NCBI RefSeq assembly: GCF_003709565.1
Contig: NZ_QNRC01000004.1
Span: 186,001-250,000, forward strand
Direction: 5' to 3'
Length of the DNA: 64,000 bases
Source of the DNA: Paracoccus sigandri
Lineage (GTDB): Bacteria; Pseudomonadota; Alphaproteobacteria; Rhodobacterales; Rhodobacteraceae
A program made the position numbers and the translations under genes. Each line of letters opens with the position of its first letter. Within the stretch, counting starts at the first letter, position 1. This document shows, in pieces, positions 15,697 through 24,449 of this stretch. The notes beneath the pieces are model-generated. The model worked only from the letters and a program-made list of their open reading frames with translations. It had not been told where the DNA came from and made no database searches.

Positions 15697-17658
15697 GTGA
15701 GCGCGCTTCCCGCCATCATCGGCTTTCGCAAGGACCGGATCGGCGCCCGGCTGATCGGGCTTCTGAACATCCTGCGGCTGGGCCGCAAGTTCGGCCTTCC
15801 CGCGCGCTATGTCTGGCTGTCCGAGCCCGGCGGCCCCTATCCCGAGCTGGTCGATCCGCGCGAATTCCTGGAGGCCGGCTTCGTGGCCGACCATATCGCC
15901 GTGGTGGACAGGGCGCCCGACCTGTCGGGGCGCACCGACCTGATGACGCTGGCCCCCACGATCAACGACGCCCACATGGCCCGCCGCCTGGCGGGCGGAG
16001 AGCTGTTCTTCAGCGACATCGCCTTCGACGTGCTTCATTTCATGGGCGAACCCGCCCCTGAGGCGCGGGCCGGGATCGCCGCCATTGCCGCTGATCTGCC
16101 GCTGGCGCCGCGCCTGGCGCGCGCCCTGGCGCGGGCCGAAAACCGGCTGTCGCGGCTGGTTCCGGGCGGGCTGGCGCAGGCCTCGGCCATCCACATGCGG
16201 CGCGGCGACCTTCTGGACGGCGATCCCTGGTCGCTTGGCGCCTGGCCCGCGAAATACGTGCCCGACGAATTCTTCCGCGCCTGGGCGGCGGGGCAGGAGG
16301 GCGCGGTGATCGTCTTTACTGACACGCCCGCCGCGGCCCATCACATGGCGGCGGGCGACCGGCGCATCGTGCCCATCGACCGGCTGCTGGACCTCGAGAA
16401 GCTGACCGCCACCGAACGCGACATGCTGGAACTGCTGCTGATGGCGCGCTGCCGGCGGATCGGCGGGCCGGGCGGCAGCGCGTTTTCCCGCGCGGCGGCC
16501 TCGCTGGGATCGGCCGAGATCGTCATGCTGCCGCAGCAATTGCCCACCCCCCGGCGCGGCGAAGCCTATCAGGCGCTGCTGGACCGCGCGATCGAGGCGC
16601 CGGACAGCTTCCTTGCGCCGGGCGATCTGGCGCAGTCGCTGCATTACGCCGCGCGCCACGCCATCGCGCAGGGGCAGGCCGGCCGGCTGGCCGAGGCGCT
16701 GGAGGGGCAGGGCGCGCTGATGGCGGCGCATCCCTTCGTGCGGCGCATCCATGCCGAATGCCTGCTGGCGGCGGGGCAGCAGGACCGCGCCCGTGCGGCC
16801 GCGCAGGACGCGCTGGCCGATCCGCGCCTGGTTGGGCGCGACCAGCGGCTGTGCCGGGGCGTGCTGTCGGTGATGGAGGCCCGCGCCGCGCCCGACAGCG
16901 GCGACGTGGCCGAGCAGTTCCTGGCTGCCGTCTTCTCTCAACCCGCCGGGGAGAATGCCCAGACCGCCCATATGGCCGCCATGCTGCTGGGCCGCGACGG
17001 GCCGGTGGCGCAGGCGCTGATGTTCCCCCCCGCCCTGACCGCCGGGCTTCTGGAGAGGAACGAGGCCGGGCTGAGCCTGCTGGCGCCCTGGTTCTATCTG
17101 GCCGACTGGGAAGAGCTTCTGGACGACGAGGCCGCGCGGCGTCCGCTGCTGGCCGGCCCGGCGATGCATCTGAAGCTGCGCCGGCTGGGACCCGCGCCGC
17201 GCGAGGCCGACCACGCGCTGACCGAGGGGACCACGCCCCCGCCGCCGGCCTCGGAGATCGAGGCGCAGCGCATCGGGCTGGGCGCGGCGATCCTGTCGCT
17301 GCACGGCCGCTATGCCCGCGCCCTGCGGATCCTGCACTGGCTGGACGACATCCGCCCCGGCGATCCGCTGGTGAAGAAGCGGCTGGCCGATACCTGTTTC
17401 CGCCTGGGCAATGTCGCGCGGGCCGAGGATTTCCTGGCCGAGGCGCTGGAGCTGGCCGGAAAGCCGCCGCTGCTGCAGGTCTCGATGGCGCGGCGGCTGG
17501 CGGCGATGGGCCGGCCGATCCGGGCCCGGAACCATATCCGCATGGCGCTGAAGCAATGGCCGGACAGCGGCTTCCTCAAGCGCCAGGGGCGCCGCGTGCG
17601 CAGGACCCTGGCCGAGGCCGCAAGCGACGGCCCAGGGGAAGGGGCTGCTGCGGGCTAG
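15697..17658 (+). CDS. Fucosyltransferase-like protein with repeat-rich C-terminal half
   Basis: A 653-residue cytoplasmic protein starting at GTG 15697 behind AGGACGAGGAC. The N-terminal 300 residues resemble GT11/NodZ-type fucosyltransferases: '[12 protein letters not shown]' near 165 is the donor-binding HxRRGD motif, followed by 'VIVFTDTP' and a late '[12 protein letters not shown]' loop. Residues about 310-640 are alpha-helical with TPR-like spacing ('[19 protein letters not shown]', '[20 protein letters not shown]'). The combination suggests a glycosyltransferase with a protein-interaction domain. Donor sugar unproven. Its stop overlaps the xerD stop in CTAG. Confidence 0.72.
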   Translation: MSALPAIIGFRKDRIGARLIGLLNILRLGRKFGLPARYVWLSEPGGPYPELVDPREFLEAGFVADHIAVVDRAPDLSGRTDLMTLAPTINDAHMARRLAGGELFFSDIAFDVLHFMGEPAPEARAGIAAIAADLPLAPRLARALARAENRLSRLVPGGLAQASAIHMRRGDLLDGDPWSLGAWPAKYVPDEFFRAWAAGQEGAVIVFTDTPAAAHHMAAGDRRIVPIDRLLDLEKLTATERDMLELLLMARCRRIGGPGGSAFSRAAASLGSAEIVMLPQQLPTPRRGEAYQALLDRAIEAPDSFLAPGDLAQSLHYAARHAIAQGQAGRLAEALEGQGALMAAHPFVRRIHAECLLAAGQQDRARAAAQDALADPRLVGRDQRLCRGVLSVMEARAAPDSGDVAEQFLAAVFSQPAGENAQTAHMAAMLLGRDGPVAQALMFPPALTAGLLERNEAGLSLLAPWFYLADWEELLDDEAARRPLLAGPAMHLKLRRLGPAPREADHALTEGTTPPPPASEIEAQRIGLGAAILSLHGRYARALRILHWLDDIRPGDPLVKKRLADTCFRLGNVARAEDFLAEALELAGKPPLLQVSMARRLAAMGRPIRARNHIRMALKQWPDSGFLKRQGRRVRRTLAEAASDGPGEGAAAG

Positions 17659-18632
17659 TCGCCGGCGGCCTCTCCCACGCCCGGCTGCGCCAGCGGGTGG
17701 TGGTTCAGCACCAGCTCGCGCATCCGTTCGTCCAGCACATGGGTATAGATCTCGGTCGTGCCCAGATCGGCATGGCCCAGCAGCGTCTGGATGCTGCGCA
17801 GGTCGGCGCCGCCCTCCAGCAGATGGGTGGCGAAGGCGTGGCGGATGACATGCGGCGTCACCCGCGCGGGATCGACGCCCGCGGCAATGGCGATGTCGTT
17901 GAGCAGCCGCCCGAAGCTCTGGCGCGGCATGTGCCCGGCAGCGCCCGGCGCGGGAAACAGCCAGCGCCCGCCGCGCCCGGCGGTCAGCCGCGCCAGCGGA
18001 CTGCCCTCGGGCGGGGCGTCGCGGATCTCCAGCCAGGCGGCCAGCGCGCGGCGGGCGGGGGCGGTCAGCGGCACCAGCCGCTCCTTGCCACCCTTGCCGC
18101 GAATCAGCAGCACCGGCGGATCGCCCCGGCAGGCGGCGACCGGCAGGGCGACCAGTTCGCTGACCCGCATCCCCGTCGCATAGAGCAGCTCGATCAGGCA
18201 CAGGTTGCGGGCGCGCTCGGCCGGGCTGCGGCCGATCTCCGGGGCGGCGGCCAGCATCGCCTCGATCTCGGCGCGCTCCAGCGTCTTGGGCAGGCGCTTG
18301 GCGCGGCCGGGGCCGCTGATGCGGATGGCGGGATCGTCCTCGCGCCAGCCCTCTTCCAGCGCGAAGCGGGTGAACTGGCGGATCGAGGACAGCCGCCGCG
18401 CCCGCGTCGCCCGCGACAGGCCCTGCGCGTCGCAGAAGGCCAGGTAATCCTCGACCGTCTCGCGGCTCAGCCCGGCCAGGCTGCCCCCGCGCCGCGCCAG
18501 CCATTCCGACAGGTCGCGCAGGTCGCGCCCGTAAGCCAGCAGCGTGTTGCGCGCCGCCCCCGCCTCGGCCGCCTGCGCATCCAGGAAGGCCGAGATCGCG
18601 GATCCGTCGCCCATGGACAGCGGCGCGGGCAT
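17655..18632 (-). CDS. xerD: Chromosome-dimer recombinase XerD
   Basis: A 325-residue tyrosine recombinase that, with XerC, resolves chromosome dimers at dif under FtsK control. The full catalytic set is visible: Arg156 (TGMRVSEL), Lys183 (GKGGKERLVPL), His261 and Arg264 (TPHVIRHAFATH), His287 (LLGHADL) and Tyr296 (TTEIYTHV). The N-terminal SAM-like domain covers residues about 10-105. XerD rather than XerC is the likelier paralogue, judged from position next to aroK-aroB as in related genomes. Its ATG overlaps the upstream stop by one base. Confidence 0.92.
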   Translation of the reverse strand: MPAPLSMGDGSAISAFLDAQAAEAGAARNTLLAYGRDLRDLSEWLARRGGSLAGLSRETVEDYLAFCDAQGLSRATRARRLSSIRQFTRFALEEGWREDDPAIRISGPGRAKRLPKTLERAEIEAMLAAAPEIGRSPAERARNLCLIELLYATGMRVSELVALPVAACRGDPPVLLIRGKGGKERLVPLTAPARRALAAWLEIRDAPPEGSPLARLTAGRGGRWLFPAPGAAGHMPRQSFGRLLNDIAIAAGVDPARVTPHVIRHAFATHLLEGGADLRSIQTLLGHADLGTTEIYTHVLDERMRELVLNHHPLAQPGVGEAAGD

Positions 18633-20119
18633 CAGTCGTCCCCGCGCATACGCGGCAGCAGGCTCAGCTGCGCGCGGGCCAGGTCGGCATCGGCCTCAAG
18701 CCCCAGCGCCTGCAGCATCTGCAACCCGCGCCCGGCGCGGGCCAGGTCGCCGTCCAGCCCCGCATCGACATCCGCCATCGCCGCCAGCAGCGCCTCGCCC
18801 CGCGCCTCGGCCGGGGCGGTGGCGGGCTCGCCCGCGGGATTGGGGGCCAGCCCCTCGGCGGTGGGGACCGGCGCGGGAACCGGCAGGCCCTGCCACTGGC
18901 GCAGCCAGCCGGCGATCTCGGCCGCGCGGCCCTCCAGGCCCTCCTCGGGCAGGTCCGCCCCGACCATCGCGGCCAGCACGTCGGCCATGTCCGCGCGGCG
19001 GAATTCGTCGAAGGCGCGGGGCAGGGCGGCGCCGACATCGCCCGCCGCCAGCGCGGCTTCCAGCGTGCGCATGGCGCTGGCCCGCTCCCAGACCCCGCCC
19101 GAGGCCGCGGGCTTCTGTTCCGCATAGATCTGCCGCAGCAGCGCCGGGGCGATGGCGCCCGCCCGCGCCAGTCGCTCGGCCGCCTCCAGCCGCGCCTTCC
19201 AGCCGCTGTTCATGCGCAGGTCGGATTGCGCGAAGGCGGTGGGCAGCGGCGCGGTGGGCAGGGGCTGGCCGATCGCCTCGTGGATGCGGAAATCCAGCGG
19301 CGTCATCCGTTCGGCCGGTTCCAGCATCTCGGCGCCGTCGACGAAGGCGTCGTCCAGGAAATGGGTCAGCATGATCGCCTGGCGCTCGTCGATCAGGCCA
19401 AGCGTCTCGGCGCCGTGCAGGCTGACGGCGGCGGCGGCCCAGTCGCCGCCCTGCGCCAGGCAGAAGATCCGCGCGGCGAAGCTGGGGGCGATGCCGGGCG
19501 TGCTGTTCATGATGTCGCAGGCGCGGGTCTCGTCGCCCTCCAGCAGGGCGATGTCGAACAGGCGGCGGAAGACCTCGGGATCGCCGGGCCCGGCGGTCAC
19601 CAGCAGCGCCTGCGCCTGTTCCAGCGCGCCCATGTCCAGCAGCCGGTCGGCGCGGGCCAGGAACAGGTGGCCGCGGCGGTTGCCGTCCTCGCCCGAGGGC
19701 GGCGTCAGCTGCGCGGTCAGCACCCGCCGCATCAGCGCGTTCATCGCCGGCAGCCGGGCCGGGGTCTGCAGGATCAGCGGCGCCAGCGTCTCGGCGCTGC
19801 TGCCCTGCCACAGGTCCTTGGGCAGCCCGGCGCGGCGTGCGGTGATCGTGCCGCCCGCATCCGGGTCGCCGCCGTCCAGCCGCGTCACCTGCACCTCGCC
19901 CACGGCGCCGGATTCGGCCACCGGCTGGGGCGCGGCCGGGCCCATGCCCGGCGGCGACGGGTCGCCGGGCCGCCAGGCAGAGCTTTCGCGCGCCGGCCCC
20001 TGGACACTGCCCGACAGCCAGTCGCTGGCCGAGAGCGGCTGCTGCTGCGCCGCGGCGGCCAGTCCAAGCCCCAGCCACAGGCCCGCCGCGGCGATCGCTA
20101 TCCGGCGGCGCTCACTCAC
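18632..20119 (-). CDS. Secreted helical-repeat protein of unknown function
   Basis: A 495-residue exported protein. The GTG at 20119 begins 'SERRRIAIAAAGLWLGLGLAAAAQQQ', a signal peptide probably cut after AAA; an ATG at 20137 is the alternative start. The mature part is Ala/Leu-rich and helical, with spacing like solenoid repeats (e.g. 'RADRLLDMGALEQAQALL', 'ERASAMRTLEAALAAGDVGAA') and a Pro/Ala-rich linker near 415-445. There is no catalytic motif. It is sandwiched between a 66-residue membrane protein (overlap of eight bases) and xerD (overlap of one), an operon-like order. Confidence 0.75.
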   Translation of the reverse strand: MSERRRIAIAAAGLWLGLGLAAAAQQQPLSASDWLSGSVQGPARESSAWRPGDPSPPGMGPAAPQPVAESGAVGEVQVTRLDGGDPDAGGTITARRAGLPKDLWQGSSAETLAPLILQTPARLPAMNALMRRVLTAQLTPPSGEDGNRRGHLFLARADRLLDMGALEQAQALLVTAGPGDPEVFRRLFDIALLEGDETRACDIMNSTPGIAPSFAARIFCLAQGGDWAAAAVSLHGAETLGLIDERQAIMLTHFLDDAFVDGAEMLEPAERMTPLDFRIHEAIGQPLPTAPLPTAFAQSDLRMNSGWKARLEAAERLARAGAIAPALLRQIYAEQKPAASGGVWERASAMRTLEAALAAGDVGAALPRAFDEFRRADMADVLAAMVGADLPEEGLEGRAAEIAGWLRQWQGLPVPAPVPTAEGLAPNPAGEPATAPAEARGEALLAAMADVDAGLDGDLARAGRGLQMLQALGLEADADLARAQLSLLPRMRGDD

Positions 20120-20312
20120 TGGTCTCGGTGCCCGCATCCGCGTCGTCGCCGGCGGCTTCCGCCGCGGGACCGGCCGGCGGGGAGGCATCGGTGATCGGGA
20201 TGGGCTGGCGGATCTCTTTCCGGGCGGGATCCATGTCGCCGAAATAGGCATAGCCCACCAGCGCGATCAGCGCCGCCAGAATCAGCACCACCACAAGCTT
20301 CAGCAGCCGCAT
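20112..20312 (-). CDS. Single-span small membrane protein
   Basis: A 66-residue protein: an N-terminal hydrophobic helix 'LKLVVVLILAALIALVGYAYF' followed by a Pro-rich, acidic, probably periplasmic tail ending in 'AGDDADAGTETSE'. It is the first gene of the minus-strand group running into the secreted helical protein and xerD, and is divergent from aroK. I recall similar small proteins at this place in Rhodobacteraceae, without known function. Confidence 0.75.
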   Translation of the reverse strand: MRLLKLVVVLILAALIALVGYAYFGDMDPARKEIRQPIPITDASPPAGPAAEAAGDDADAGTETSE

Positions 20313-20452
20313 CGATATTCGCCCCTTTTTCCTGCCTTTTCGCCCCCGACGGGCCCGGTCTTTCGCCGGTCACTCCGGAATATATATGGCAATTTCCGAA
20401 AGATCACGTCATTCAGCGTCCCGGACGGCGCGCAAAGGGGAGAAAGCACCGC
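20313..20452. promoter_or_regulatory. Divergent promoter region of aroK and the xerD group
   Basis: A 140-base gap between the minus-strand small membrane protein and aroK. It contains an AT-rich run, GGAATATATATGG at 20377-20389, likely to hold a -10 element, and the aroK ribosome site AAAGGGGAGAAAG at 20435-20447. No operator can be identified. Confidence 0.45.
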
Positions 20453-21001
20453 ATGAAGGCCAGGTTGAAGCGGCATATCGTGCTGGTCGGCATGATGGGC
20501 GCGGGCAAGACCGCCATCGGGACGGAACTGGCCCGCCGGCTGCATGTCCCCTTCACCGATTCCGATGCCGAGATCGAGGCCGCCGCCGCCATGACGATCC
20601 CCGAGATCTTCGCCCGCGACGGCGAGGCCTTCTTCCGCGACCGCGAAACCCAGGTGCTGGCGCGGCTGCTGGGGGGGGCGCCGGGGGTGATCTCGACCGG
20701 CGGGGGGGCCTGGATGCGGGCCGAGAACCGCGAGCTGATCGCGGCGCACGGGCTGTCGGTCTGGCTGAACTGCGACCTGGACACGCTGTGGCACCGGGTC
20801 CGCCAGCGCAGCAACCGGCCGCTGCTGCAGACCGCCGATCCCAAGGGCACGCTGGCGGCGCTGCTGGAAAAGCGCAATCCCGTCTATGCGCTGGCCGAGA
20901 TGAACTTTCCCGCGCGGCAGGGCGACACGATCGAGACCGCCACCAGCCGCCTGATCGCCGCGATCCGCGCCACCGAACCCGAATTGCTGGAGGCCAGATG
21001 A
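20453..21001 (+). CDS. aroK: Shikimate kinase
   Basis: A 182-residue cytosolic enzyme phosphorylating shikimate in aromatic amino-acid synthesis. Walker A is GMMGAGKT (13-20). The shikimate-binding Asp lies in 'PFTDSDAEIE', and 'FRDRE' and 'VISTGGGAWM' are the other family motifs. Its stop overlaps the aroB start in ATGA, so both are translated together. Confidence 0.97.
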   Translation: MKARLKRHIVLVGMMGAGKTAIGTELARRLHVPFTDSDAEIEAAAAMTIPEIFARDGEAFFRDRETQVLARLLGGAPGVISTGGGAWMRAENRELIAAHGLSVWLNCDLDTLWHRVRQRSNRPLLQTADPKGTLAALLEKRNPVYALAEMNFPARQGDTIETATSRLIAAIRATEPELLEAR

Positions 21002-22107
21002 CCGATACCGTCACCGTCCATGTCCCGCTTGGCGATCGCGCCTATGACGTGCGCATCGGCCCCGGCCTGATCGGGCGCGCGGGCGCCGAGATCGCGCCGC
21101 TGCTGCGCCGCCCGCGCGTGGCCGTGGTCAGCGACCAGACCGTGGCCGCCCTGCACCTGCCGCGCCTGCAATCGGCGCTGAAGGCCGAGGGCATCGACAG
21201 CGTGGCGCTGAGCCTGCCGGCGGGCGAGGCCACGAAAAGCTGGCCGCATCTGACCCGCGTGGTCGAATGGCTGCTGGAAGAGAAGGTCGAGCGTCGCGAC
21301 ATCGTGATCGCCTTCGGCGGCGGGGTGATCGGCGACCTGGTCGGCTTCGCGGCGGCGATCCTGCGGCGCGGGGTGCGCTTCGTGCAGATCCCGACCTCGC
21401 TTCTGGCGCAGGTGGACAGCAGCGTCGGCGGCAAGACCGGCATCAACAGCCCCCATGGCAAGAACCTGATCGGCGCCTTCCACCAGCCCTCGCTGGTGCT
21501 GGCCGACATCGCGGTGCTGGACACGCTGCGGCCGCGCGATTTCCTGGCGGGCTATGGCGAGGTGGCGAAATACGGACTGCTGGGGGACGCGGATTTCTTC
21601 GAATGGCTGGAGGAGAACGGCCCGCAACTGAGCAGCGACATGGCGGCGCGGCTGCATGCGGTCGCGCATTCGGTGCGGATGAAGGCCGGGATCGTCACCC
21701 GCGACGAGACCGAGCAGGGCGAGCGCGCGCTGCTGAACCTGGGCCATACCTTCGGCCATGCGCTGGAATCGGCCACCGGCTATTCCGACCGGCTGCTGCA
21801 TGGCGAGGGGGTGGCGATCGGCTGCGCGCTGGCATTCGATCTGTCGGCGCGGATGGGGCTGTGCAGCCAGGAGGCGCCAAGCCGGGTGCTGGCGCATCTG
21901 CGGCAGATGGGGATGCCCTCGCGGTTCTCGGACATTCCGGGCGATCTGCCGGGCGACGAGGCGCTGGTGGCGCTGATGGGGCAGGACAAGAAGGTCGTGG
22001 ACGGGCGGCTGCGCTTCGTGCTGGCGCGCGGCATCGGCGAGGCCTTCGTCAGCGACGACGTGCCGGGCGAGATGCTGCGCGAGGTCTTGCGCGCGGCGCG
22101 CGACTGA
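20998..22107 (+). CDS. aroB: 3-Dehydroquinate synthase
   Basis: A 369-residue NAD- and metal-dependent enzyme converting DAHP to 3-dehydroquinate, the second shikimate-pathway step. NAD contacts: 'FGGGVIGDLVGFAA' and 'IPTSLLAQVDSSVGGK' near residues 105-145. Metal ligands sit in 'AGYGEVAKYG', 'NLGHTFGHALE' and 'LLHGEGVAIG'. It is directly coupled to aroK. The 92 bases after it hold only GC-rich inverted repeats before the convergent dehydrogenase gene. Confidence 0.97.
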   Translation: MTDTVTVHVPLGDRAYDVRIGPGLIGRAGAEIAPLLRRPRVAVVSDQTVAALHLPRLQSALKAEGIDSVALSLPAGEATKSWPHLTRVVEWLLEEKVERRDIVIAFGGGVIGDLVGFAAAILRRGVRFVQIPTSLLAQVDSSVGGKTGINSPHGKNLIGAFHQPSLVLADIAVLDTLRPRDFLAGYGEVAKYGLLGDADFFEWLEENGPQLSSDMAARLHAVAHSVRMKAGIVTRDETEQGERALLNLGHTFGHALESATGYSDRLLHGEGVAIGCALAFDLSARMGLCSQEAPSRVLAHLRQMGMPSRFSDIPGDLPGDEALVALMGQDKKVVDGRLRFVLARGIGEAFVSDDVPGEMLREVLRAARD

Positions 22108-22199
22108 ACGGGCGGGTTTTCCTCCGTCCCGGCCCGGCGAAGCCTTCGCCCCCATCGAGGGGGCCGCAAGGCTGGGCGGCCCCGCCGCCCGGCGCCGCC

Positions 22200-23276
22200 T
22201 CAGGCCTGGGCGTGTTGCGGCTTGGCGTTCCGCGACCGGGCCAGCATCCGCTCGACCATGCTGTCGGCGATGTCGGTGGTGGTGCGGCCCTCGGCCTCGG
22301 CGCGGGCCAGCATTTCTGCGATCCGCTCGGCGATCCCGGCCAGCCGGTCGCGCCGCCAGCGGTCGTCCTTGCGGTGGATCTCGCTGGCGACCGAGATGAT
22401 CCCGCCGGCATTGACGACGTAATCGGGCAGGTAGGTGATGCCGCGCTTGCGCAGGGTCTCGGCGACGGCGGGCGTGGCCAGCTGGTTGTTCGCGGCGCCG
22501 CAGACCAGCCGCGCCGACAGCTGCGCGGCGCTGCCTTCGGTCAGCACGCCGCCCAGGGCGCAGGGGGCGAAGATGTCGACCTGCGGCGCGAAGATCTCGT
22601 CCGGGGCGCAGGACGCGGCGCCCAGCCGCTGCCGCGCATCCTGGACCGCCGCCTGGTTGATGTCGGCGACGACCAGCTCTGCCCCGGCACCGTGCAGCTT
22701 TTCGGCCAGCGACAGGCCGACATGGCCCAGCCCCTGCACCAGCACCCGCCGGCCGGCCAGGTCTTCGCTGCCGAAGACCCGCGCCGCGCCGACCCGCAGG
22801 CAGCGGAACACCCCCTCTGCCGTCCAGGGCGAGGGATCGCCCGAGCCATGTGCGCCCCCGGTCAGCCCCACCGCATAGCGGGTCCGGCTGGCGGCCTCGG
22901 CCATGTCGGCGGTCGAGATGCCGACATCCTCGGCGGTGTAATAGCTGCCCGCCAGCGCCTCGACCGCCTGGCCGAAGGCGCGCATCATCGCCGGCGTCTT
23001 GTCGCGGCGCGCATCGCCGATGATGACCGACTTGCCGCCGCCCAGCCCCAGCCCGGCCATCGCGTTCTTGTAGGTCATGCCGCGCGCCAGCCGGGTCACG
23101 TCCTGGACCGCCTCGGCATCGCCGGCATAGGGCCACATCCGGCAGCCGCCCGCCGCCGGGCCAAGCGCGGTGGAATGGATGCAGATCAGCGCGCGCAGCC
23201 CGGCCTCGGGCGCCTCGGCCAGCACCAGGCGCTCGAACCCCTGGGGCGGGGTCAGATCGGTCAGTTTCGGTTCCAT
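22200..23276 (-). CDS. Leucine-dehydrogenase-like amino acid dehydrogenase
   Basis: A 358-residue member of the Glu/Leu/Phe/Val dehydrogenase family, which oxidatively deaminates branched-chain or aromatic amino acids with NAD. The catalytic Lys lies in 'MAGLGLGGGKSVI' near residue 80, the second conserved block is 'YYTAEDVGIS', and the Rossmann motif is 'VQGLGHVG' near 180. The shorter length and 'CGAANNQLA' favour leucine/phenylalanine dehydrogenase over glutamate dehydrogenase. The ATG at 23276 follows GGAGGCTGCC. It appears to stand alone. Confidence 0.88.
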   Translation of the reverse strand: MEPKLTDLTPPQGFERLVLAEAPEAGLRALICIHSTALGPAAGGCRMWPYAGDAEAVQDVTRLARGMTYKNAMAGLGLGGGKSVIIGDARRDKTPAMMRAFGQAVEALAGSYYTAEDVGISTADMAEAASRTRYAVGLTGGAHGSGDPSPWTAEGVFRCLRVGAARVFGSEDLAGRRVLVQGLGHVGLSLAEKLHGAGAELVVADINQAAVQDARQRLGAASCAPDEIFAPQVDIFAPCALGGVLTEGSAAQLSARLVCGAANNQLATPAVAETLRKRGITYLPDYVVNAGGIISVASEIHRKDDRWRRDRLAGIAERIAEMLARAEAEGRTTTDIADSMVERMLARSRNAKPQHAQA

Positions 23277-23535
23277 GGCAGCCTCCTCCAAAGCGTGGCG
23301 ATCCGGGGACGGATCGCTGCGGAACTGGGGCCAGAAAGGCCAGTGCCGGGGCTTTTGCAAGCGCGGGATTTTTCGGAAAGCCGCGGTGGCGGACCGCGCA
23401 ACTTGCCGCAGGGCCGGCCGGACAGCCGCGCAATTTCAGGCAAGCCGGGGCGGTGCCTGCCGGCGCGGCGGGCCGGGTGATTCGCCGGGGCGGATCGCGC
23501 CCTGGCCCGAACCCGTCCCGGCAAGCCGTCACGCA
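23277..23535. other. Non-coding gap upstream of the leucine-dehydrogenase-like gene
   Basis: The 312 bases from 23277 to 23588 contain no convincing gene. The left part must hold the promoter of the dehydrogenase. The middle is GC-rich with scattered short inverted repeats. The right end is the terminator of the Bax-inhibitor gene (listed separately). No regulator binding site was recognised. Confidence 0.5.
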
Positions 23536-23562
23536 AAAGGCCGGGCGCGAGGCCCGGCCTTT
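23536..23562 (-). terminator. Intrinsic terminator after the Bax-inhibitor gene
   Basis: AAAGGCCGGGC (23536-23546) and GCCCGGCCTTT (23552-23562) form an 11-base stem with a 5-base loop. Read on the minus strand it lies 27 bases after the stop of the Bax-inhibitor-1 gene and ends in CCTTTTGC, as expected for a Rho-independent terminator. Confidence 0.85.
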
Positions 23563-23588
23563 CGGTCATTCCGGCGGGGTCGTCGCGA

Positions 23589-24335
23589 TCACTCGCGATT
23601 GCCCAGGAACTGCAGGAGGAACATGAACAGGTTCAGGAAGTCCAGATACAGCTGCAGCGCGCCCATGATGGCGGTCTTGCCCAGGAAGTCGCGGTCCGAA
23701 CCGGCCATCTGCAGATAGGTGTTCTTGATGTTCTGCGTGTCATAGGCGGTCAGGCCGGCGAAGATCAGCACGCCCAGCACCGAGATCGCGAACTGCATCG
23801 CCGAGCTTTGCAGGAAGATGTTCACGATCATGGCGATGATCAGGCCGATCACGCCCATGATCAGGAAGCTGCCCCAGCCCGAGATGTCCTTCTTGGTGGT
23901 GTAGCCCCACAGCGACAGGCCGGCGAAGGCGATCGCGGTGATCAGGAAGGTCTGGATGATCGAGAAGCTGGTATAGACCATGAAGATCCAGCTGATCGAG
24001 ATGCCCATCAGCGCGGCGAAGCCGTAGAACACCATGGTCGCGGCCTGCACCGACAGGCGGTTCAGCATGGCGCCGAAGGCGAAGACCACGATCAGCGGCG
24101 CGAACATCAGCACCCAGCGCAGCGGGGTGGTATAGATGGCGGCGCCAAGCGCGGTCAGCTGTCCGTCGGGACCGACGGCAGCGGTGCTGATGCCCCATGC
24201 GGCAATGGCGGTCACAAGCATGCCGACCGACATCAGCCCATAGACTTTGTTCATATAGGCCCGCAGGCCTTCATCGACCACCGCCGTGCGGGTGCCGACG
24301 CCCTGCGTCGTGCGGTAGGTATTGTAATCTGCCAT
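23589..24335 (-). CDS. Bax inhibitor-1/YccA family membrane protein
   Basis: A 248-residue inner-membrane protein with seven hydrophobic spans, of the BI-1 (TMBIM) family. Known members conduct calcium or modulate FtsH-type proteolysis and stress responses. The last span contains 'YLDFLNLFMFLLQFLG', the typical C-terminus, and 'AGLTAYDTQNIKN' carries the conserved Asp. The ATG at 24335 was preferred to a TTG one codon earlier. Monocistronic with its own terminator. The 114-base leader contains the palindromes CCAACAGGTTGG and GCGGGATCTCCCGC. Confidence 0.93.
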   Translation of the reverse strand: MADYNTYRTTQGVGTRTAVVDEGLRAYMNKVYGLMSVGMLVTAIAAWGISTAAVGPDGQLTALGAAIYTTPLRWVLMFAPLIVVFAFGAMLNRLSVQAATMVFYGFAALMGISISWIFMVYTSFSIIQTFLITAIAFAGLSLWGYTTKKDISGWGSFLIMGVIGLIIAMIVNIFLQSSAMQFAISVLGVLIFAGLTAYDTQNIKNTYLQMAGSDRDFLGKTAIMGALQLYLDFLNLFMFLLQFLGNRE

Positions 24336-24449
24336 CAACGTCTCCCCAACAGGTTGGCGGGATCTCCCGCGATATGCGCTCTATATTGGCAGATCGGCGT
24401 TTCATTTCAATGCCGCAGACGCGTCAAAATCGCGCAGATTACACGTATT

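Noticed and set aside
15664..18504. 946-codon minus-strand open frame across the fucosyltransferase-like gene and xerD
   Set aside because: It crosses two well-supported genes in the wrong frame or strand, with low-complexity composition.
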